52,911 nucleotides of DNA. Source: Gammaproteobacteria bacterium (GTDB lineage: Bacteria > Pseudomonadota > Gammaproteobacteria > JADZEE01). The stretch covers positions 1 to 52,911 of the forward strand of contig JADZEE010000123.1 of NCBI GenBank assembly GCA_020850735.1, given 5' to 3'. This document shows, piece by piece, positions 27,972 through 35,827 of the stretch. Numbering within the stretch: position 1 is the stretch's first letter; every line of letters begins with the position of its first letter. Under the pieces are notes generated by a model. That model saw nothing but the letters and a program-made list of their open reading frames with translations, was not told the origin of the DNA and made no database searches. The position numbers and the translations under genes were made by a program.

Positions 27972-29132
27972 ATGAACGACATGTCGGGCAGTGATCACGG
28001 GGTCCCCGCACAGGCGTCCGAGCCCTCGGCGACTGCCGTTCGGGTGAGTGTCGCGGCACGTGTCCAGCGCGTCCTGATGGGCTTGCTGCCCTGGGCCATC
28101 ATCGGCGGCTTGCTGTATGCCGGTTTTTTCATCGAGCTCAGCCCGATCGGCCAGACCGTCCAGCCACCACCACTCGAGCCGCGCGATCAGTACTACGGTA
28201 TCGCCGCGCCCGCGCCGGGCGTGCTGTGGATGGCCGGCAGCTACGGCAAGGTGGTGCGCAGCGAGGACGGCGGGGCGACGTGGGTCAAGCAGGACACCCC
28301 GATCGCCAGCCATTTGCAGGACATCGCCGTCTGGGACGCCGAGCGTGCGGTCGCCGTCGGCAATGGCGGCCTGGTCATCGTCACCGACGACGCGGGCGCG
28401 CACTGGACGGAAGTGGCGGCGCCGAAGAACGACGTCGCCAACAAGCTCATCCGCGTGCGCACCGGCGCGGCCGGCGCGGCCTGGACGGTGGGCGAGTATG
28501 GCACCCTGCTGCATTCGAGCGATTACGGCCGGACCTGGTCGCGCCTGGGCGAGCCGCGCGACGTGACCTACGAGGATCTCGCCATCCTGTCCGACGGCAC
28601 CCTGCTCGTGGTCGCGGAGTTCGGCCGCCTGTTCGCCAGCCATGACGGCGGCGCGAGCTGGTCCGAGGTCGAGACACCGGACGAATCCAGTCTGACCGGC
28701 ATCGCCTTCAAGGACGATCGCAACGGCGTGGCCGTTGGCCTCGGCGGCGTGATCCTCGTCAGCCGTGACGGGGGTGCTTCCTGGGAGCGCCAGGAACGCG
28801 CGCCGACGGGCATCAGCGCCGCCGCCGAACCGGGTCAGGCGCCGGTGGCGATCCAGCGCCAGGAGCTGGTCGGCGACATCGTCAGTGAACACCTGCTCGC
28901 GGTGGCCTGGGTTCCGGCGCGACAGCAATGGGTCACCGTCGGCAACAAGGGTGTCGTCGTCGTCGGGTCCGCGGACATGAACCACTGGGAAACACGCCAG
29001 CTGGCGGCACGCGACGTAGCCTGGCACACGGCGATCGCCGTGGACGGCGACGACATCTATTTCGCGGGCAGGAATGCCGGGCGCTGGACGCGAAATGGCG
29101 AGTGGCAGGTGTTTTTCGGGCGTAAAGGATAG
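27972..29132 (+). CDS. YCF48-type beta-propeller protein with membrane anchor
   Basis: 386 residues. A single membrane segment (about 36-57, LLPWAIIGGLLYAGFFIE) anchors it, with the bulk outside the cytoplasm. The rest consists of BNR/YCF48 repeats: SEDGGATWVKQD, TDDAGAHWTEV, SSDYGRTWSRLGE, SHDGGASWSEVE, SRDGGASWERQE, each followed by a hydrophobic strand such as VAVGNGGLVIV. This is the photosystem II assembly factor HCF136/YCF48-like propeller, seen in many proteobacteria next to an MMPL exporter. It lies 4 bases before the transporter gene, so the two probably act together in the envelope. Confidence 0.87.
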   Translation: MNDMSGSDHGVPAQASEPSATAVRVSVAARVQRVLMGLLPWAIIGGLLYAGFFIELSPIGQTVQPPPLEPRDQYYGIAAPAPGVLWMAGSYGKVVRSEDGGATWVKQDTPIASHLQDIAVWDAERAVAVGNGGLVIVTDDAGAHWTEVAAPKNDVANKLIRVRTGAAGAAWTVGEYGTLLHSSDYGRTWSRLGEPRDVTYEDLAILSDGTLLVVAEFGRLFASHDGGASWSEVETPDESSLTGIAFKDDRNGVAVGLGGVILVSRDGGASWERQERAPTGISAAAEPGQAPVAIQRQELVGDIVSEHLLAVAWVPARQQWVTVGNKGVVVVGSADMNHWETRQLAARDVAWHTAIAVDGDDIYFAGRNAGRWTRNGEWQVFFGRKG

Positions 29133-29136
29133 GCAC

Positions 29137-31524
29137 GTGATCGAAAAAATAGCGGATTTCTGCATCCGGCAGCGTGTCGCCGTCGTCACCGTGATCGCGA
29201 TCGTGACCGTGATACTGGCATTTTTCGCCGCGCGTATCGAAGTCAGGACCGTGTTCTCCGACCTGCTGCCCACGCGCCACGCCTACATCCAGGTCCACAG
29301 CGAGTTCAAGGACACCTTCGGCGGCGCCAACATCGTCACCATCATGATCACGGCCAGGGAGGGTGACGTCTTTCAGCTGCCGATCCTGAAAAAGGTGTTC
29401 GACCTGCAGAACGATCTGCAGCAGGTTCCGGCCGTCAACCAGTTCCAGATCATCTCGCTCGCCTCGCGCAAGCTGAAGGAGTTCAACTCCTCGACCGACG
29501 CCGTGGAGGCGAATCCGCTGATGTGGCCGAACCTGCCGGAGACGCAGGCGCAGGTCGACGCGCTGCGCGACAAGGTCCTGCGCAACGAGCTGGTGTACGG
29601 CATCTACGTGTCCCAGGATCTGAAGTCCACGCTCGTCACCGTCGATTTCTACGAGCACATGATCGACTACGGCGTCATCTACGAGCGGGTGGAGGAGATC
29701 GTGGGCCGCCAGCGCGACGACAGCGTCGATATCGCCGTGGTCGGTGATCCGATCCTGTACGGCATCGTTTATTCACACCTGCCCGAGACGCGCGACATCG
29801 CGCTCGTCGGCCTGGGCGTGCTCGTCGTTTTGCTGTTCATGATCAACCGCACCTGGCGCGGGACCTTGCTGCCGATGGTCGCGGGCGTGGTCAGCGCCGC
29901 ATGGGCCCTCGGCACGGCAAGGCTGCTCGGTTTCAATTTCGATCCCCTGGTCATCGTGGTGGCGATGCTGGTGACGGCGCGGGCGGTCTCGCACTCGGTC
30001 CAGGTCATCACGCGTTTCCACGAGGAAGTCGAGAACATCGAGACCAAGGGCGAGACCTCGCAGATTGCCGCGCGGATCACCCTCGCCGAGCTGTTCCGGC
30101 CGGGCATGCTCGGCATCGGTACCGATGCGGCCTGCGTGGCGGTGGTCGCCATCAGCCCGATTCCGCTGCTGCAGAAGCTCACCGTGTTCGCGGTCGTGTG
30201 GTTGTGCACCGTCGCGGTGACGGCGATGATCCTGACGCCGGTGCTGCTGTCGTGGATCAAACACCCGCGCGGCTACGTTCACCCCATCGATGTCGACGGC
30301 TGGCTGCTGAACCCGATCCTGAATCTGTGCGTGATGGTGGTGACCACCCGTGCCCGTTATGTCGTGCTGGTGTTCGCCGCCGCGCTGCTGGCGGTGTCGG
30401 CTTACTGGTCGCTGTCGCTGAAGGTCGGCGATGCGCATCCGGGCTCTCCCATCCTGTGGCCGGAATCGACCTACAACGGTGATTCGGCCGAGATCAACGC
30501 CCAGTTCCCCGGCGCGGACCGCATGTTCGTGGTCGTCTCCGGCAAGGAGAACGACACCATCAAGCAGACCGACGTGCTGCTCAACATGAACCAGTTTCAG
30601 CGCTTCATGGAAGTACAGCCGGAAATCGGCGGCACCATTTCACTGGCCGATGCCCTGCCGTCGATACACCGCATTCTGCGCGAGGGCAATCCGCGCTACC
30701 TCGAGCTCGGCGAGGATCAACTCGTCAACGGCGAGTTGCTCTACCTGCTCGATTCGCTGTCGGACCCGGGTGACCTCGACCGCTACGTCGACACCCTCGC
30801 GAAGAACGGTTCCATCACGCTGTTCTTCCGGGACCGCCAGGGCGACACCATACGTACCGCGGTGGCGCGTATCGGCGAGTTCATCGCTACCCACCCGCTC
30901 CCCTCCGGTGTCGATGCCGAGTACCGGCTCGCCGGCGGCGTCATCGGCGTGCTGGCGGCCGTCAACGAAGTCATCCTCAAGGACCAGATCAAGTCGATTG
31001 CGCTCGCGTTCCTCATCCTGGTGCTGAGCTGCGCAGCCGTGTACCGATCGACGATGGCCGGCATGTTCTTCATGACGCCGGTGATCCTGTCCAACACCGT
31101 GACTTTCGCGTTCATGGCGTGGCAGAACATCGGTATGAACATCAACACCGTCCCGGTGGCCGCGATCGGCATCGGCCTCGGCGTCGACTACGCCCTGTAC
31201 GTGTGCGACCGTATCATGTTCGAGCTGGACCGCCAGTCGGTGAAGGATCCGGCCGCCGCAGTGGCCACTTCGGTGCACACCGCCGGTCGCGGCGTGCTGG
31301 TCACCGCCATCGTGCTCAGCGCCGCCATCGTGGTGTGGATGTGGTCCGAGCTGAAGTTCCAGGCGGAGATGGCCGAGCTGATGACCTTGTGGCTGGGAGT
31401 GTCGGCGTTCTCGGCGCTGTTCGTGATGCCGTCGCTGGCTTACGTGTTGCGCCCGCGTTTCATCTTCGGCGAAGCGGCGTCGATCGCGCCCGGCCGGTCG
31501 CAGCCGGTACCTGCCCCGGCCTGA
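29137..31524 (+). CDS. RND superfamily (MMPL-type) transporter
   Basis: 795 residues, GTG start 4 bases after the YCF48 gene. Two repeats of one plus five membrane segments are visible: TM1 near residues 13-35 (VVTVIAIVTVILAFFAA), a large periplasmic loop (about 36-220), segments at about 225-400, TM7 near 410-430 (VVLVFAAALLAVSAYWSL), a second loop, and a C-terminal set including GIGLGVDYALYVCDRIMFE, the MMPL motif. Such exporters move hydrophobic lipids, hopanoids or hydrocarbons. With the YCF48 protein and the lipoprotein it forms an envelope transport unit, often found with steroid or aromatic degradation. Direction of transport is not known. Confidence 0.9.
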   Translation: MIEKIADFCIRQRVAVVTVIAIVTVILAFFAARIEVRTVFSDLLPTRHAYIQVHSEFKDTFGGANIVTIMITAREGDVFQLPILKKVFDLQNDLQQVPAVNQFQIISLASRKLKEFNSSTDAVEANPLMWPNLPETQAQVDALRDKVLRNELVYGIYVSQDLKSTLVTVDFYEHMIDYGVIYERVEEIVGRQRDDSVDIAVVGDPILYGIVYSHLPETRDIALVGLGVLVVLLFMINRTWRGTLLPMVAGVVSAAWALGTARLLGFNFDPLVIVVAMLVTARAVSHSVQVITRFHEEVENIETKGETSQIAARITLAELFRPGMLGIGTDAACVAVVAISPIPLLQKLTVFAVVWLCTVAVTAMILTPVLLSWIKHPRGYVHPIDVDGWLLNPILNLCVMVVTTRARYVVLVFAAALLAVSAYWSLSLKVGDAHPGSPILWPESTYNGDSAEINAQFPGADRMFVVVSGKENDTIKQTDVLLNMNQFQRFMEVQPEIGGTISLADALPSIHRILREGNPRYLELGEDQLVNGELLYLLDSLSDPGDLDRYVDTLAKNGSITLFFRDRQGDTIRTAVARIGEFIATHPLPSGVDAEYRLAGGVIGVLAAVNEVILKDQIKSIALAFLILVLSCAAVYRSTMAGMFFMTPVILSNTVTFAFMAWQNIGMNINTVPVAAIGIGLGVDYALYVCDRIMFELDRQSVKDPAAAVATSVHTAGRGVLVTAIVLSAAIVVWMWSELKFQAEMAELMTLWLGVSAFSALFVMPSLAYVLRPRFIFGEAASIAPGRSQPVPAPA

Positions 31525-31592
31525 TGAAGCGTCGGCCTGCTGCGCGTACGGCTCGCAGCTTTACGTCAACGCCGCCCGACGGAGAGAGCCGC

Positions 31593-32138
31593 ATGCGCAA
31601 CGTGTCTTTGCTGGTGGCGGTCCTCGTCCTGGTCTGCGGATGTGGCGGGCCGGGTCAATATCCCGCCGCCGGTGCCGGCAGCGCCGCAGGCGATCTTTCC
31701 CGTGCCGGCCGGGATTTCGTCAACATGGACGACGGCGCGCTGTGCGCTTCGTTCCGCGGCGAATGGGTGTCCAATTACGTCCGCGCCATCTACGATCAGC
31801 AGCGCAGCAGCGGCGATCTGCCGGCCACGGCACGGCCGTTCGAGGACCGCATGGCAGGGTCCAATCCGGGCTTGTGGGCGGAAGTGGCGGCTCGCGGGCT
31901 CGATCAGTTCAAGTGCCGCGTGCCGCAGTGCTTCACCCGGCCGCACGTCGGCTGGTGGGAACCGCACTGCGGTTACCGCGTGCCGAATGCCGAAGGCAAA
32001 GCCCTGTACGGCTGGGTGCCGTGGCGGGCGGGTGTGGAGCCGCCAGCACTGGAAGCAATGCAGGCGCTCAAGCAGGTGGAGCTCGAGAACAACAAGCGCC
32101 AGCGTACCTGCGGGGACAATCGCGGCTCGCTGTGCTGA
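31593..32138 (+). CDS. Cys-rich putative lipoprotein
   Basis: 181 residues, family not recognised. The N-terminus MRNVSLLVAVLVLVCGCGG is a lipoprotein signal, with Cys17 the likely lipidated residue (VCGC) and Cys15 just before it. The mature part has six more cysteines (in ALCAS, FKCRV, PQCFT, PHCGY, RTCGD and the C-terminal SLC), enough for three disulfides, and a WWEPHCGYRVP stretch. It is third after the YCF48 and RND genes (68 bases downstream), suggesting an envelope accessory protein of that transporter. Ends convergently with the secreted protein gene. Confidence 0.75.
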   Translation: MRNVSLLVAVLVLVCGCGGPGQYPAAGAGSAAGDLSRAGRDFVNMDDGALCASFRGEWVSNYVRAIYDQQRSSGDLPATARPFEDRMAGSNPGLWAEVAARGLDQFKCRVPQCFTRPHVGWWEPHCGYRVPNAEGKALYGWVPWRAGVEPPALEAMQALKQVELENNKRQRTCGDNRGSLC

Positions 32139-32159
32139 CGTGTCGCCCGCGGTCCGTGC

Positions 32160-32696
32160 TCAGCGTCGCGGCAGCCTGCGCGGCGCGCGCGTCGTCCCGT
32201 CCGGGTAGACCGTGACCGTGTAGCGATCCGGCGGCAGCGCGATCTGTACCTCGACGATGGCGAGCGCGCGCACGCGTGCGCGCATGGCCGCCGTGTCGCA
32301 AACGGCGGGTTTGGTGGCAACACGCTCCATGAGTCCGCCGTCACCGCCCGGCCCGCCGACGACGCCGAGCCAGCGCCCGGCCGTGATGCCGATCTCGCGC
32401 AGGGCGGCTGCGCGCGAAGTCTCGCCGCGCGCGGCGAGGGGCCCCAGCGCGGGGTGATCCGCCGCCACGCGTACCTGCATGTGGAACACGCCCCATTCGT
32501 TGCGGAAGGCGAGTCCGGCGAGGCAATAGGGTACGGTAACCGGGTCTTCCCGGCAGGCGCCGGCCTGTGCGAGCGCGCGCAGGTAATCCGCGATCAGGTC
32601 TGCGGAGCACTCGGCTTCACCGGCGCCGGCGGTCGCCGCGATCAGGGCGCAGCAGAGCGTGGCGGCAATCAGCCGCGAGCGTGCCGGTCCGTTCAG
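32160..32696 (-). CDS. Putative secreted hypothetical protein, possible CTG start
   Basis: 178 residues if started at a CTG at 32696. No ATG, GTG or TTG occurs in this frame before residue 69, yet the upstream part reads as coherent protein: NGPARSRLIAATLCCALIA.. is a good signal peptide, followed by GEAECSADLIADYLRALAQAG in two parts, VPYCLAGLAFRNEWGVFHMQVRV and a C-terminal domain ending RYTVTVYPDGTTRAPRRLP. GGAGGAG lies at ideal spacing before the CTG, which overlaps the stop of the YhbP-like gene (CTCTGA). A truncated alternative would start at a GTG at 32489 and lose the signal. Function unknown. Confidence 0.55.
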   Translation of the reverse strand: MNGPARSRLIAATLCCALIAATAGAGEAECSADLIADYLRALAQAGACREDPVTVPYCLAGLAFRNEWGVFHMQVRVAADHPALGPLAARGETSRAAALREIGITAGRWLGVVGGPGGDGGLMERVATKPAVCDTAAMRARVRALAIVEVQIALPPDRYTVTVYPDGTTRAPRRLPRR

Positions 32697-33175
32697 AGCA
32701 ACAGCTCCTCCCGGTGCCCGAACCCCAGCCGGTTATCGATGAGCCGCAGGCGGGCAGGAGTGAAGCAGTAGAAGCGGCTCGCGGCAAAGCGGTCCGCGAC
32801 CCGCCGCGCATCGCCGTCGCCGTCGCCGCTGGCGCGCAGCAGCGCGGCGACGGCGGGAAAGCGCGTCAGGTACAGAGCCTCGACCGCCGGTCGTCGCGCG
32901 TTCGGGACCACCTCGGCGAGCCCTTCGGCCTGAATGCCGGTGATCGACGCCCAGTCGACCGTGGTCGGATTGATCGTGACCGCGACCCGGGGATCGCGCG
33001 TGAGATCCCGCACGTGGCGGCTGTCCGGCGCGGAGATGAAATACACGCTGAGGCTCTCGTGCGCGACATAGAACACCGAAGCCGCCCACGGTCCCCCCGT
33101 CGCTGTCGTGGCGAGGGACAGCACATGGTGCTCGTGCAGATAGGTGAGTATCCGCGCGCGCAGATCGGCGGGCAT
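32693..33175 (-). CDS. YhbP-like (UPF0306) flavin-binding-fold protein
   Basis: 160 residues with a PPOX-type split barrel: HHVLSLATTATGGPWAAS, VYFISAPDSRHVRDL, VAVTINPT, ITGIQAEGLAEVV and the end YCFTPARLRLIDNRLGFGHREELLL, the last closely matching the YhbP DNTLGFG ending. YhbP has no firm function; the fold usually binds FMN. It follows ubiX (68 bases apart) in the minus-strand UbiD cluster and overlaps the next gene. A flavin-binding protein next to a prenyl-FMN synthase may be relevant to cofactor handling, but this is inference. Confidence 0.78.
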   Translation of the reverse strand: MPADLRARILTYLHEHHVLSLATTATGGPWAASVFYVAHESLSVYFISAPDSRHVRDLTRDPRVAVTINPTTVDWASITGIQAEGLAEVVPNARRPAVEALYLTRFPAVAALLRASGDGDGDARRVADRFAASRFYCFTPARLRLIDNRLGFGHREELLL

Positions 33176-33243
33176 CAGGGCTCCGGTAACGACAGCCGGG
33201 CGTTACGGGCAGGTCGCGGCCGGTCTGTGGACGTGGTCATGGC

Positions 33244-33828
33244 TCAGCTGTCTTCGGCGGTCGTGCCGGCGCCTGCCCAGCGCCGGATACGGCCGGTGTC
33301 GATGTCGAACAGATCGAGCACGCGCGCAACCGAGTGGTTGATGATGTCGTCCAGGCTGCGGGGCCGGCTGTACATCGCCGGCACGGGCGGTGCGATGATC
33401 GCGCCGAGCTGCGAGGCTTCGTACATGAGCTTGCAGTGTCCGGTATGCAGGGGTGTCTCACGGCACATCAGCACCAGCCGCCGGCGTTCCTTGAGCACGA
33501 CGTCCGCCGCGCGCGTGAGCAGGTTGTCGGAGTAGGAATTGACGATCGCGGACAGCGTGCGCATCGAGCAGGGGGCGACGATCATGCCGTCGGTGCGGAA
33601 AGAGCCGCTGGAGATGTTGGCGGCGATGTTTCTGAGATTGTGGACGACGTCCGCCAGCGCCTCGATTTGTGCTGCGGTGGCATCGATTTCGATACCGGCA
33701 TTGAGCTTGGCCGCGTTGGTCATGACCAGGTGCGTCTCGATGCCCCCGATCTCGCGCAGCATCTCCAGCGTGCGCACGCCGTAGATCAGGCCGCTGGCGC
33801 CGGACAGTCCGACGATGATACGCCGCAT
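33244..33828 (-). CDS. ubiX: Flavin prenyltransferase
   Basis: 194 residues. Opening RRIIVGLSGASGLIYGVRTLEML is the UbiX phosphate/flavin loop; SFRTDGMIVAPCSMRTLSAIVNSYSDNLLTRAADV in parts, and LVLMCRETPLHTGHCKLMYEASQLGAII, are conserved prenyltransferase blocks with the substrate-binding residues. UbiX attaches a dimethylallyl group to FMN to make prenyl-FMN, the cofactor of UbiD enzymes. It is on the same strand downstream of the two ubiD-type genes (183 bases after the last small protein gene), so it serves that system. The ATG at 33828 is favoured over an upstream in-frame GTG at 33891. Confidence 0.95.
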   Translation of the reverse strand: MRRIIVGLSGASGLIYGVRTLEMLREIGGIETHLVMTNAAKLNAGIEIDATAAQIEALADVVHNLRNIAANISSGSFRTDGMIVAPCSMRTLSAIVNSYSDNLLTRAADVVLKERRRLVLMCRETPLHTGHCKLMYEASQLGAIIAPPVPAMYSRPRSLDDIINHSVARVLDLFDIDTGRIRRWAGAGTTAEDS

Positions 33829-34011
33829 GTTCGCCCTTTCGTTCCCGTGATCGTGGGCCGATGGTAGCGGATGTGCCCTCGCAGCCGCCACCTGCGGTCC
33901 CGGCTGCGGCGGCGCGCCCGGTTGCGCGTCACGGTCCGCGACGCAATCGTCCGCCGCCGCGAGCCGATCCCCGGCTGCTTGCGGCAGGCGTGGCAGATGA
34001 ATCTACGGCTC

Positions 34012-34434
34012 TCAGGGCTTCTTCTTGGCGACGACGTTCTGATAGTACTTGCGGGCCTCTTCCTGACCCATCATCTCGGGCATCTGGCTGCCGCCGTAGC
34101 GCTTGCCGCCGAATTTCTCGAGCTCGGCCGCCGGGGCACTGCGATCCGTATCGTCCACGTCCGAGCGCGCGGCCATCGCGGCGTCGTCATCGAGCTCCTC
34201 CTGCACCTGGATCGACCAGGGTTGCGCCAGCCGGCTCTCGACATAGTCGAGCACCCACAGCTCGTCACCACCGTCGAGGGCGGTCCCGGGCTCGGCCACG
34301 AGCGCGCGCACGACCAGACGCTCAAAGGTGTCCAGGTCGCGAACCTCGAGCACGATCGGCCGGCCTTCCCGGATCTCGGGCTTTACTTCCTGGGCATCAT
34401 CGTGCAGGTAACCGATGTAAACCTCGTAAGGCAT
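34012..34434 (-). CDS. Small UbiD-cluster protein 3, unrecognised family
   Basis: 140 residues. Residues 26-81 (RPIVLEVRDLDTFERLVVRA, then DELWVLDYVESRLAQPWSIQV and QEELD) align with the proteins at 38863 and 34439: identical IVLEVRD, TFERL, VRA and a closing W.I.V.EE.D. It differs by a longer C-terminal tail with KRYGGSQMPEMM and a Lys-rich end. Start is the ATG at 34434, four bases after the preceding gene. No transmembrane or signal sequence, so cytoplasmic. It probably belongs to a UbiD-associated small subunit or chaperone family; no function is known to me. Confidence 0.78.
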   Translation of the reverse strand: MPYEVYIGYLHDDAQEVKPEIREGRPIVLEVRDLDTFERLVVRALVAEPGTALDGGDELWVLDYVESRLAQPWSIQVQEELDDDAAMAARSDVDDTDRSAPAAELEKFGGKRYGGSQMPEMMGQEEARKYYQNVVAKKKP

Positions 34435-34438
34435 GGCC

Positions 34439-34795
34439 TCAGCGTCCCTTGGGTTGGCGGTAGCGAGATTCCTTGAACTTCTCCGCGGATTTCAGCGACT
34501 GTTCCATGTCCAGACTCTGCGCGAGCTCGTGGTCGGTCGCGAGCGCCGCTTCGTCGAGCTCCTCGGTGACGTGGATGAACCAGTCCGAGGAGATGTGTTC
34601 GCCGAGACGGCCGTAAACGTGCAGGCGGTGGGTACCCTCTTCGGGCAACGCCGCGGCCTTGCGCGCCACCGTGCCGCGCACGCTCTTCTGCTCCATGGTT
34701 TCCGAATGGCGCACGTGCAGCGTGATCTCGACGCCTTCCGCGAGCAGGGTGTAGGGGATGATCGGCGTATCGAAGAAATCGTAGTCGTCGTTCAT
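34439..34795 (-). CDS. Small UbiD-cluster protein 2, unrecognised family
   Basis: 118 residues. The most divergent of the three paralogues: residues 22-80 (VEITLHVRHSETMEQKSVRG, later RLHVYGRLGEHISSDWFIHV and TEELD) match position by position the L.VR..ET.E...VR and W.I.V.EELD pattern. The C-terminal tail is Lys/Arg/Gln-rich. It lies 22 bases after the ATPase gene and 4 bases before protein 3. The ATG at 34795 is used; an in-frame extension to 34846 overlaps the ATPase gene. Function unknown. Confidence 0.77.
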   Translation of the reverse strand: MNDDYDFFDTPIIPYTLLAEGVEITLHVRHSETMEQKSVRGTVARKAAALPEEGTHRLHVYGRLGEHISSDWFIHVTEELDEAALATDHELAQSLDMEQSLKSAEKFKESRYRQPKGR

Positions 34796-34817
34796 GTCGG
34801 TACTCTCCGCGTCGATG

Positions 34818-35780
34818 TCAGGCCAGTGCCGCGGCGCGACTGCCACCGCGTTGGGTCTCCAGATCCGCCACGCTCGCCTCGAAACGATCGACGACCGTCT
34901 CGAAGATGCGGGCCGCGGCCGATTCCGGCGCGCTCACGACGAACGGCCGGCCGGCGTCGCTACCCTCGGATACCGACTGGTGCAACGGCACCCGACCGAG
35001 GAAGGGCACGCCAAGCTCGGTCGCCAGCGTTTCACCGGCCCCGGAACGCAGCACGTTGTCGCCTTCGCCGCAGTGCGGGCACACGTAACCGCTCATGTTC
35101 TCGATCACGCCGACGATGGGCACCCCGGCGTCGCGGCACAGCGTGGCAGCCCGGCGCGCCGAGGCCTGCGACACGTCCGAGGCCATGGTCACGACGATGG
35201 CGCCGTCCAGGTGCTCGATATACTGCATCACGCTCACCGCCTCGGTACCGGTGCCCGCGGGCAGATCGACGATGAGATAGTCGAGCTCGCCGTAGTCGAC
35301 GTTGGCGCAGAACTCCTCGGTCGCGGCGCGGCGCAGCTCGTGAAACCAGGTGACCACTTCCGCCGCCTGGACGATGAAACCGACCGACATCGCCGTCACA
35401 CCGTGCGGCGTGGTCACCGGGATGATGCCGTTGCGGCCGGCGCGGACCTTGACGTCGGGAACGCCGAGCATGCGTGGCACCGACGGACTGTCGAAGTCCG
35501 CGTCGAGTATGCACACGCGGTTGCCGCGCTGTTGCAGGGCCACGGCCAGGTTGGTCGAGGTCGTGGTCTTGCCCACCCCGCCTTTGCCCGAGATGACCAC
35601 GATCTTGCGCTTGATGCTCGCCATCTTGCGCGCGGCGATATCCATCCGGCCGCGGCCGCTCATCTCGATGCGCTCCGGCAACGTGCAACCGAAATAGCGG
35701 CTGCAGGCCTCGCAGACGAAGTCGCACGAATTGTCGACGTTCATCTTCACGATTTCGTAGGTTTCGTGGGCTTTGGACAT
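34818..35780 (-). CDS. NBP35/Mrp-like P-loop ATPase with N-terminal Cys motif
   Basis: 320 residues. Deviant Walker A GKGGVGKTT (65-73), switch I region DADFDSPSVP, Walker B-type LIVDLPAGTGTE, and the Mrp-typical CPHC (C234, C237 in YVCPHCGEGDN) show a ApbC/Nbp35/Mrp Fe-S carrier ATPase. Before the P-loop, C19, C23, C26 and C32 form a second cysteine set like the N-terminal cluster of Nbp35. These proteins are dimers that deliver 4Fe-4S clusters. UbiD enzymes themselves are not known to contain Fe-S, so its place inside this operon, 47 bases after ubiD-1, is unusual. ParA/MinD-like ATPases have been reported beside UbiD-like naphthalene carboxylase genes, as I recall. Confidence 0.9.
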   Translation of the reverse strand: MSKAHETYEIVKMNVDNSCDFVCEACSRYFGCTLPERIEMSGRGRMDIAARKMASIKRKIVVISGKGGVGKTTTSTNLAVALQQRGNRVCILDADFDSPSVPRMLGVPDVKVRAGRNGIIPVTTPHGVTAMSVGFIVQAAEVVTWFHELRRAATEEFCANVDYGELDYLIVDLPAGTGTEAVSVMQYIEHLDGAIVVTMASDVSQASARRAATLCRDAGVPIVGVIENMSGYVCPHCGEGDNVLRSGAGETLATELGVPFLGRVPLHQSVSEGSDAGRPFVVSAPESAAARIFETVVDRFEASVADLETQRGGSRAAALA

Positions 35781-35827
35781 CGTAGGCGTTCTCCTGATGG
35801 GTCGCTCGTTCGCGCGCGCGTTCGGGT

